Shown here piece after piece: positions 16,060 to 24,000 of a DNA stretch of 35,518 nucleotides. The stretch covers positions 1 through 35,518 of the forward strand of contig JAISXU010000079.1 of assembly GCA_031270395.1 (NCBI GenBank), given 5' to 3'. The notes beneath the pieces were generated by a model. The model was not told the origin of the DNA and did not search any database. It saw nothing but the letters and a program-made list of their open reading frames with translations. Made by a program: the position numbers and the translations under genes. Positions within the stretch are counted from its first letter, which is position 1; each line of letters starts with the position of its first letter. This stretch comes from Oscillospiraceae bacterium. Its GTDB lineage: Bacteria; Bacillota; Clostridia; Oscillospirales; Oscillospiraceae.

Positions 16060-18132
16060 ATGCGAAAAGGACGATGGGGTGGTTTTTTGCGGAGGATCAC
16101 GGGTAAAATTTGTGCGGGAGCCGTAGCGCTGACGCTGTTGCTGGGGGCTCGGGGAGGCGCGCATGCGGCTTGGGAGGACTTTACCGATACAGCCGGACAC
16201 TGGGGACACGACGTCATGCGCCGCGCGTACGACGCGGGAGTGATAGAGGGCTACGGCGACGAGCTGCGCCCGGACTCTCCGGTCACGGGCGCGCACATCG
16301 CCGTGATATTGGCGCGCGCGCTCGGCGCGGCCGACGCCCCGGATGACGGCGAGCCGGATTCCGCGACGGGGACATGGTACGGCGACTCCGTGGCCTTCGC
16401 GCGCGAGATGGGATTTTTACCTGATGCTCTGACGCCGGACTCGCCCGTGACGCGTGAGACGGCGTTTCGGGCGCTGCTGGACGCCTTCCAACTCCCGCGC
16501 GCGCTGCCGTACACCTCCTCGCTCGACGCTTTTTCCGATACGTTCGCGTACTCCGCCGACACGCGCGCGACGATGGCCTCGGCGGTCGAGGCGGGCATAG
16601 CGACAGGCCACGCCGGGCGGCTGCGGGCGTCGGACACGATCACGCGCGCCGAATTCACGGCGGCGCTGTTTCGCGCCGTCCCTCTCGATTCGGAGGACGG
16701 CGGCGTCATACACGGCGACGCGGAGCTTGAGGACGTCGCGTTCGACGGCGACGTGTGGTTTGCGCACGACGCGAACAGGATAAGTCTGCGAGGCGTCACG
16801 GGCAAGACGGCGGTCGTCAGATCGGGTGGTCTGGAGCAGTTGGAGCTCTCGGACGGCACGCGGTTTTCGCGTCTCGTGCTCGCGGCCCGCGGCGACGTCG
16901 AGCTCGATATGGGCGACCGGGCCGCAGCGAGTACGCTGGTCATAGGCGACGGCGACGGCGACGTGACGGTTGCGGGCGCGGCCGAGACGGTGGAGGTATC
17001 GGGCGCGGGGCGCGAGGTGGCGATAACGGGCGAGGCGCGCAGCGTCGTCATATCCGGGCGCGACTGCTCTGTGCGCATAACGGAGGACGCGGATGTCGGA
17101 GAGATAACGGTTTACGGCGGCAATAACGCGATAGCCCTCGAGTCGGACGCAGACACGCTGGAGCTGTTCGGCTCGGGCAACACGATCAGCGGAAAAGGGC
17201 GCGTAGGCGACGCCGTGATCCATGACCTGAAATTTAATATTAAAAAGCCAAAATTCGAGGCCGATAATATATCGGAGAAGCGCGACTTTGGCCTCGACGC
17301 AAAGGAGACTCCCGTTCTCGCCGCGCCCGGTACGCTGCCCATCGGCGATACACTGAAGGCGACCCTCACGCTGGCCGCGCCGCTTAAACGCGACTGCCGC
17401 GTCGTCTGGAGTCTCAACGGGACGCCCGCTGGCGAGGAGACTATTGCCGCCGGAGACGTTAAGGCGGTGTTTACGCGCGCTTTCGAATACTCGAAGGAGA
17501 CGCCGGAGACCGCCGCCGTCACGTGCGAGCTCTTCTATGTGACAGCGGACGGCGTCGCGCAGACGCGCTCTCTTGCCGTATCGGCCGCGATCGAGAATTA
17601 CAGCGATGAATACTACGACAGGCGCGCCGCCGAGCGCGTGCTCGCTCTTGTGACGACGAAATACGTGGGCGACTACACGACGCAGTACGCCATTGACAAC
17701 GATTATCAGGACTTTGAAAAGGAGATCTGGATCAACGCGCAAGGGTATGGGAGCGACACAAAATATCTCATGTGGGTGAATATCGCCACGCAGCACGTGA
17801 ATATTTTTGAGGGCGTCGCCGGGGAGTGGAAGCTCGTCCGAAGCGGTCTCGTCGCGACCGGTTCGAGCAGCCCGACGCCGACGGGCGTGTGGAAGACGAC
17901 GTACAAGCAGGAGAACGGCTGGACTACGGGCACGTACACCGTCCGGCCCGTAGTGAGATTCAAGGGCGGCGGATACGCGTTCCACTCGCGGCTGTACCGC
18001 CCGGGTACATGGACGCTGTCGGATCCGAGCATAGGGTTTCCCGTCAGCCACGGCTGCGTGCGGATGCTCCAGGACGATATACAGTGGGTGTTCGACACCA
18101 TCCCCGAGGGCACGACGGTAGTAGTCTTTTAG
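16060..18132 (+). CDS. SLH-domain L,D-transpeptidase (YkuD family)
   Basis: A secreted cell-wall enzyme of 690 residues. The N-terminus has a basic region and hydrophobic signal segment (CAGAVALTLLLGARGGAHA). Three SLH domains follow at about 36-90, 105-150 and 160-212 (for example WEDFTDTAGHWGHDVMRRAY and TITRAEFTAALFRAV), which bind pyruvylated secondary wall polymer. Residues 220-400 are short beta-repeat-like strands, then an Ig-like linker. The C-terminal YkuD domain (about 560-690) holds the catalytic site FHSRLYRPG...SHGCVRM, with the nucleophile at Cys666. It should form or remodel 3-3 cross-links or attach proteins. The start is uncertain: ATG 16060 has no good ribosome binding site, and TTG 16027 or 16087 are alternatives. 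It converges on the kinase gene 24 bases away. Confidence 0.88.
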   Translation: MRKGRWGGFLRRITGKICAGAVALTLLLGARGGAHAAWEDFTDTAGHWGHDVMRRAYDAGVIEGYGDELRPDSPVTGAHIAVILARALGAADAPDDGEPDSATGTWYGDSVAFAREMGFLPDALTPDSPVTRETAFRALLDAFQLPRALPYTSSLDAFSDTFAYSADTRATMASAVEAGIATGHAGRLRASDTITRAEFTAALFRAVPLDSEDGGVIHGDAELEDVAFDGDVWFAHDANRISLRGVTGKTAVVRSGGLEQLELSDGTRFSRLVLAARGDVELDMGDRAAASTLVIGDGDGDVTVAGAAETVEVSGAGREVAITGEARSVVISGRDCSVRITEDADVGEITVYGGNNAIALESDADTLELFGSGNTISGKGRVGDAVIHDLKFNIKKPKFEADNISEKRDFGLDAKETPVLAAPGTLPIGDTLKATLTLAAPLKRDCRVVWSLNGTPAGEETIAAGDVKAVFTRAFEYSKETPETAAVTCELFYVTADGVAQTRSLAVSAAIENYSDEYYDRRAAERVLALVTTKYVGDYTTQYAIDNDYQDFEKEIWINAQGYGSDTKYLMWVNIATQHVNIFEGVAGEWKLVRSGLVATGSSSPTPTGVWKTTYKQENGWTTGTYTVRPVVRFKGGGYAFHSRLYRPGTWTLSDPSIGFPVSHGCVRMLQDDIQWVFDTIPEGTTVVVF

Positions 18133-18156
18133 GCGCCGCCCGGGAGTCTTTCGGCC

Positions 18157-19581
18157 CTAAGAATCGCGCGTAGACTCGCCGTATACGCCGGCAGTCTTGT
18201 CGCCGCGCGGCAGCGTCACGGTAAATCTGCTGCCGCCGCCCGGACGGTTCTCCGCCATAACCGTTCCGCCGTGCGCCTCGACGACGCTTTTCACGATTGA
18301 CAGTCCGAGCCCCGCGCCGCCCGTGCCGCGATTGCGCGACTTATCCGTACGGTAGAACCGCTCGAAGACAAGCGACAGCTCATCCTCGGGAATCCCTATA
18401 CCGTCGTCCTCAATGATAAACGCCGCCGCGTCCGGGAGTTCCCTGATGAAAATATTGATTTGCCCGTCCGCCGGCGTGTATTTGACCGCGTTTGAAACCA
18501 GATTCGTGATAACTCCGCTTATCCTGTCCCTGTCGGCGTCCGCCTCCGCTTCCGAGCCGCTTATTTCCAGCCGCAGACCGCCCGCAGCGAGCTGCCCGGC
18601 GAAATTGTCGCAGACGGCTTTCGTCAGCGATTTCAATTCGACGCGGGACTTATTCAACTTCAATGCCTCGCTCTCGGCGCGTTCGAGCCGCTCCAGATCC
18701 GCGACCATATTCCCCAGACGCAGAATTTCATCGTAACAGCTTTTCAGGCGCTCCGGCGACGGCGTCCACAGTCCCTCGATCATAGCCTCAATATGCGAGC
18801 CGAGCGTAGTGAGCGGCGTCCGCAGCTCGTGCGCGACGTCGGCGGTGAGTTGTCTGCGCAGGCGCTCCTGTCCGGACAGCGCTTCGGCGAGGTGATTTAT
18901 GGCGGACACGAGCTCGCGCAGCTCCCGCGTCCTCGTCCTGCTTTCAAATCTCACGTCGTAGCGCCCCTGTGCGATACGCCGCGCGATATCGGCCGTTTTG
19001 CGCAGCGGGTCGGCGATTCTGCGCGCCGAAAACCAGCCCGTCGCCAGAGAAAAGATCAGCGCCAGCGCGCCTATCGCGGTGAATATGATGTTCATGGCGG
19101 CCAGGAAGGAAAAATCGGCGTCGCTCAGGAAAAAAGGCCCGTAATACTTGACCGTCACGGCTCCGATTTTTTGCCCGTCCTGCGTGACGTCGTACGTCTG
19201 CGACGCGAATTCACCGACCCTGCCGTGACCGGACATGCGATCCGATATTTCACCCATGATCTGCCTGCACATCCCCATATCATGGTTCTCGGTATCCCAT
19301 ATGACGCCGTCCCGGCCGTCCTCAAGCCTTATGATATACCCGTCGTAAAGCGATAACATGCTGAGCGCGTGAATGGACGCCAAATCCCACCCCGCGCCGG
19401 AGCCGTCGTAATACTGCCCGACGTTTTCCGCTATGTCCTCCGCTCGCGTTTGCTGTCTCCGCGCGACGTATGCCTCAAACTGAGCGCGTATCAGCGAATT
19501 GGAAACAAAGCTGATAAGCGCTACCGTACCCAACGCGACGAGCCCGATCGTAAACGAAAGCTGCGTCCGCAAGCTGCGCAT
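18157..19581 (-). CDS. Sensor histidine kinase (BaeS/PhoR-like)
   Basis: A 474-residue membrane kinase that senses an extracytoplasmic signal and phosphorylates the adjacent regulator. Two membrane segments at about 10-31 and 161-184 flank a sensor domain of about 130 residues with no recognised fold. A HAMP domain follows (ARRIADPLRKTADIARRIAQ). The phosphoacceptor motif is DVAHELRTPL. The ATPase core has the N box ITNLVSNAVKYT, G1 DDGIGIP, F box FERFYR and G2 GGAGLGLSI. It begins on the base after the regulator stop, so the pair is co-transcribed and probably coupled. The pair lies between two SLH-protein genes, suggesting control of the envelope; this is inference only. Confidence 0.93.
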   Translation of the reverse strand: MRSLRTQLSFTIGLVALGTVALISFVSNSLIRAQFEAYVARRQQTRAEDIAENVGQYYDGSGAGWDLASIHALSMLSLYDGYIIRLEDGRDGVIWDTENHDMGMCRQIMGEISDRMSGHGRVGEFASQTYDVTQDGQKIGAVTVKYYGPFFLSDADFSFLAAMNIIFTAIGALALIFSLATGWFSARRIADPLRKTADIARRIAQGRYDVRFESRTRTRELRELVSAINHLAEALSGQERLRRQLTADVAHELRTPLTTLGSHIEAMIEGLWTPSPERLKSCYDEILRLGNMVADLERLERAESEALKLNKSRVELKSLTKAVCDNFAGQLAAGGLRLEISGSEAEADADRDRISGVITNLVSNAVKYTPADGQINIFIRELPDAAAFIIEDDGIGIPEDELSLVFERFYRTDKSRNRGTGGAGLGLSIVKSVVEAHGGTVMAENRPGGGSRFTVTLPRGDKTAGVYGESTRDS

Positions 19582-20298
19582 CTATGTGCCTCCGAATTTG
19601 TAGCCGACGCCGTGGACGGTCAGTATATATCTCGGATTTTTAGGATCGGTCTCAATTTTCTGCCGCAGATTTTTCACATGGCTGTCAACGGCGCGGTCAT
19701 AACCGTCAAAGTCCTCGCCGAGCGCGGCGGCGATAAGCTTTTCGCGGTTGAATATCTTACCGGGATACTTGATGAGCGCGGCAAGTATTTTCATCTCGCT
19801 GGGCGTGAGATACACCTCCGCGCCCCGCTTCCTCACGGCGCCCGTCTCAAAATTGACTGTCAGATCGCCGCCGTTAAAGCTGCTTTTCGCCGCGAGAGGT
19901 ACGACGTCGTCCGACGCCCGGCGCAGCGCGGCCTCCGCTCGCGCGCCTAGCTCGCGCAGAGAAAACGGCTTGCGTATGTAGTCGTCCGCCCCCAGCTCCA
20001 GTCCCTCCAGCATGTCCTCCTCCTCGATTTTCGCGGTGAGCATTATGAGAGGTACGCGCGACCTTCTGCGGATAGCACGGCAGACGTCCTCCCCGGGCAT
20101 GTCGGGCAGCATGAGATCGAGCAGGACAAGCGCGATGTTCTCGCGCTCGAATATTTCGAGCGCCTCCCTGCCCGTCGCGGCGGAGAACACCTCAAAGCCG
20201 CAGCGCCCCATAAACGCCGACACGACTTCAAGTATCTTTGGTTCATCGTCCACAACGAGCACGCTTCCCGCCCTCGCCGACGCTCTGTGAATACTCAT
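19582..20298 (-). CDS. OmpR/PhoB-family response regulator
   Basis: A 238-residue DNA-binding regulator. The receiver domain has acidic residues D17 and D18, phosphoacceptor D61 in LLDLMLPD, T88 and K110 in IRKPFS. The winged-helix domain begins near residue 138 (TPSEMKILAALIKYPGKIFNRE) and includes YDRAVDSHVKNLRQKI, the recognition helix region, ending GVGYKFGG. ATG 20298 is preferred because AGAGG lies 10 bases upstream and it begins close to the receiver domain; an upstream GTG at 20319 is in frame. It precedes its kinase without a gap and has a good minus-strand promoter at 20388-20416. Confidence 0.94.
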   Translation of the reverse strand: MSIHRASARAGSVLVVDDEPKILEVVSAFMGRCGFEVFSAATGREALEIFERENIALVLLDLMLPDMPGEDVCRAIRRRSRVPLIMLTAKIEEEDMLEGLELGADDYIRKPFSLRELGARAEAALRRASDDVVPLAAKSSFNGGDLTVNFETGAVRKRGAEVYLTPSEMKILAALIKYPGKIFNREKLIAAALGEDFDGYDRAVDSHVKNLRQKIETDPKNPRYILTVHGVGYKFGGT

Positions 20299-20387
20299 AC
20301 CACCGAAACCTCTGTTCACGTCAAAATTTTGCCCGCAGATATAACCGCACCTGCTTGCCGCAACCGGGGCCGTGTTTTTGCAATGAG

Positions 20388-20416
20388 AGTATACACTGAA
20401 TCATTTCGTTTGTCAC
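20388..20416 (-). promoter_or_regulatory. Probable promoter of the two-component operon
   Basis: Read on the minus strand, GTGACA (20416-20411) and TATACT (20393-20388) are separated by 17 bases. Transcription would begin near 20381, about 80 bases before the regulator start. The -35 lies inside the 27-bp box shared with the MATE leader. Confidence 0.6.
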
Positions 20417-20429
20417 GGCTTGAGGCGTA
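20403..20429 (-). promoter_or_regulatory. 27-bp box shared with the MATE leader
   Basis: The minus-strand reading of 20403-20429 is identical over 27 bases to plus-strand 33881-33907. It begins TACGCCTCAAGCC and continues GTGACAAACGAAAT. Here it covers the -35 and part of the spacer of the two-component promoter. Outside these 27 bases the two loci differ. It may be a shared operator or a fragment of a family 1 repeat. Confidence 0.6.
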
Positions 20430-20439
20430 TCGTCCTCAC

Positions 20440-20590
20440 GCGCTACGCTTCGTCCGCACGGACTGCGTTCCAATCCCCGCGTCCAAACCCGAAACGAAGC
20501 CGGGGCGCGTTTCCCCGTCCTGTAGGGGCGACCGCCCCTACAGGACGGGGAAACGCGCCATATTTCCGCAGAAACGCGTTGTTTCTTGGG
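20440..20590. repeat. Family 4 repeat with a perfect 27-bp-stem palindrome
   Basis: Bases 20504-20530 are the exact reverse complement of 20533-20559, separated by only AC. The arms contain GTTTCCCCGTCCTG and TAGGGGCG. The stretch before it (CGTCCAAACCCGAA near 20481, then GCCGGGGCG) matches the family 4 block at 5.5-5.7 kb. The 750 bases between the regulator and the SLH gene contain no gene; the small frames here are translated repeat. Confidence 0.8.
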
Positions 20591-20701
20591 GCTTCTAGGC
20601 ACTATTTTGCCCCAATCTCCCACGTATAGCCGTACGTTTCGTCAAAAATTAAAAACAACCGTTACAAGAACAGTCGTTACAAAAATGGTTTCTCGGCTAA
20701 T

Positions 20702-20890
20702 GGATAAAAATCTACAGTTTTTTAACCGGCGCTTTTGCCGATCTTCCGCGCCATTGTGAAGCGCTGTAAACCTATGCCAAAAATCGACAGAACCCATACT
20801 GGAAGCGGAAATTTCTGCCTTTTAAGGTATTTTCTCATATAGGCTCAGAATTGTCAAGCCACTTGGATAAAAAACTGTAGATTTTTAACC
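20702..20890. repeat. Inverted 26-bp repeats 137 bp apart
   Basis: 20702-20727 and 20865-20890 are inverted copies with 24 of 26 positions matching. The core is TCTACAGT in the left copy and ACTGTAGA in the right. Because the flanks (GGATAAAAA and TTTTTAACC) are nearly palindromic, the outer parts also read as direct repeats. The right copy by itself folds as ACTTGG...CCAAGT (20861-20894). The enclosed 137 bp has no gene. It resembles a tiny element with terminal inverted repeats or a double operator before the SLH gene. Confidence 0.65.
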
Positions 20891-21072
20891 AAGTAGGGCG
20901 GTGTCACCATTACGCGCCCCTCTGAAAACGGGAGTGTCGTCCGGGCGCCAACGCCGGCTGCATACTATGCCGTCAAATCCGGGTCCGCCGCCGCAAAACC
21001 GCACGCCACCGCTTACATCCTCGGTTCCACGCGAAGATAAAATATTCACAAATCGAAAGGAAGTACAAAACT

Positions 21073-24000
21073 ATGCTGCGAAAATTTGCGAAAAAACTCA
21101 TCTCCATCGCAATGGCGCTGGCGCTCATGCTGCCCGCCGCCATAACCCCGCTTGCCGCCGCCACGGATGTGCAAGGCCACTGGGCGGAGGAAACTCTGAG
21201 GGAATGGATTGACCTCGGAGTATTAAACGGCGACGGCGCCGGCGTTTACAGGCCGGACGACGGCGCGACGCGCGCGGAGTTCATAAAGCTTGTAAACTCC
21301 GTTTGGGGCTACGCCGACGCGTCCGCCGATCTGTCGCGGTACACTGACGTCTCTGAGGACGCGTGGTACTACGGCGATGTAGCGGCGGCCGTGAGCGCCG
21401 GGTATCTGAACGGAACAAGCGGCTCCACGATGTCGCCAGGGGCGCCCATAACGCGCGAGCAGGCTATCACGATAGTCAGCCGCATTGAGGGACTGTCGGG
21501 CGCGGACACTTCCATCCTGTCCGCCGCGCGTGACGGAACAGACGTGTCGCCCTGGGCGGCGCAGGCCGTCGCGGCGTCCATCGGCGCCGGCTTTGTAACG
21601 GGCGCCGACGGCAAAATCAACCCGGGGGCCGGCATAACGCGCGCCGAAATAGTAGTCCTGCTCGACAGAGTGAAAAAAGACGATCGCGTATACGCGTTCG
21701 CGGGAACATACGGACCCGGCGACGGCAGTGAGAGCGTCGGCGGCAGCGTGACTGTCGCGTCGCCCGGCGTGACTCTTCAAAATCTGGCGGTCGCAAAGAA
21801 CCTGACCGTCGCCGCGAGTGTCGGCGAGGGCGACGCACACATAAACGGCGTAACGGTAAAGGGCGACGTGTATGTCGAGGGCGGGGGCGGAAATTCCCTG
21901 TATCTCGCGGACTTCCGTGTTGAGGGAAGCATGATCGTGCGCAAATACGAGGGCGAAAACAAGGTGCGCATCGTCGTCTCCGGCGAGAGTAATTTCACCG
22001 TCGTTATTCTCGAAACGGGCGCCGTTCTCATGACGCAGGAGCTCGCCGACGGCGTGAAAATAAACGTCGAGATACCCGCCGAATTCCTCGACGGATCTGA
22101 GTTTGAGTTCATAGGCGATTTCGATAACATAGTCAATAACGGCAAGGACGCCGACATCACCGTAACAGGCAGCGTCAACAAGCTCACGCTCAACGAGTCG
22201 GCGAGCGTAGGCGGCGAGGGCAAAATCGTAACGGCCGAGGTCAGCGCCGAGGCCGGAGAGGGTACGAGCTTTGAGACCGCGCCTGTCAGTGTGACGGGCG
22301 ACGGAAAAGGCGACGTGACGCTGCCGGCGCAGACGACGCCGGGCAGTAACACCGGCACGCCCGGCGGTACGCCATCCACCCCGCCGACCACGCAATACAC
22401 GGTGGCGAGCGTCGCTCCCTTAACCCCTGAGGTCGCGCACAACGGCACGTACACGCTGCCCCCGAGCGTGACGGCGACTCTCAATAACGGTTCCACAAAG
22501 AGCTTCGCCGTCGTATGGACGCCCGCCACCGCCGATACGTCCGCGTGCGGCGTGTTCGAGTTCACGGGCGCTCTCACGATGGAGACAAATTATACAAATC
22601 CGAACGGCATCACAGCGTCGCTGACGCTCACCGTAACGCCCGTGCTGTCGTCCATTGCCATAACGCAGCTCCCGGCGAAAACGCTCTATCTCGTGGGCGA
22701 CGAGCTGGATATCGCGGGCCTTGTTGTGACGGGTGCATACTCAGACGGCTCCACAGGGGCACTGACGGTCTCCGCCGGGGACATAACGGACTTTGACAGC
22801 GACGCAGCCGCGGCGCAGCAGACGCTCACGGTCACAGTCGAGGGCAAAACCGCCACATTTAACATTGCGATTTACGCCGCCGTTGAGAGCGGGGAGCTCG
22901 TCTCCGTCGAGCAGCCCGCCGCCGCCACGGCGCTAAACGGCGCGGCGCCGACCGCGGCGGGACTGAATCTGCCGTCGCAGGTCGCGATAACCGTCGATAC
23001 GGACGGCGAGGAATCAGGCGAGAATTCCGTCACGCTCGCCGATGTCACGTGGGACTTGGAGGACGAGGATATCACCTACAACCCCGAGACAAAGACGGAA
23101 CAGACGTTTAACGTCTCCGGTGAGATAACACTGCCGGAGGATATTGAGAATACAGACTCGGTATCGCTTGAGGTCACGATCTCCGTAACCGTGTCCGCAG
23201 CGAAATACACTGTGAGCTTTGACCGCAACGGACAGCCCGGCGCGTCTGTCGCGCCGCAGACTGTCACGCACGGCGAAAAAGCGACCGCGCCGGCCGCGCC
23301 TACGTCGGTCTCGCACGATTTTATCGGCTGGTACGCGAGCGCGGTCGGCGATGGCGAAGCGTGGGATTTCTCCGACGACGAGGTACCAGGCGACCTCACG
23401 CTTTACGCGATATGGGAGATCAAGACGTACACCGTCTCATTCGCCGCGGGTACGCATGACCCCGCGCTGACCGGCGACCCGGAGCTGCCGGTCAGCCCAA
23501 CCGTCAACCACGGCGCCGCCGCCACGAAACCCGCCGACCCGACGCTCGCGGGCTACGCGTTCGCGGGGTGGTACACGGACGCGGCCCTCACGACACCTTA
23601 CATCTGGACGACGCCCGTGACGGCGGACATCACGCTCTACGCGAAGTTTGCCGATACACTCTCGCAAGCCAAAGACGCGCTGACGTTTGACATCATCAAA
23701 GGCACGAACACGAGCGAGCAGGGCATAATGACGAATCTCGCGCTGCCGGCGAGTCTCATATCCTTCCCCGGTGTTGCGATAACGTGGACGTCGAGCAACA
23801 CGGATGTCATAACCGTCAACGACGCCATCGGGACGGTCACACGCCCGGAGTCCGACGCCGCCGACGCGGAGGTCGCGCTCACGGCGACGCTCTCTCTCGA
23901 TGGCAAAAATACAGACAAGACATTCACTCTGCTTGTCCGCAAGCAAGGGATAGCGGACATCGAAGTAGAGGGCGGCGACGAGCGCTTCGCTCCCGGGTAT

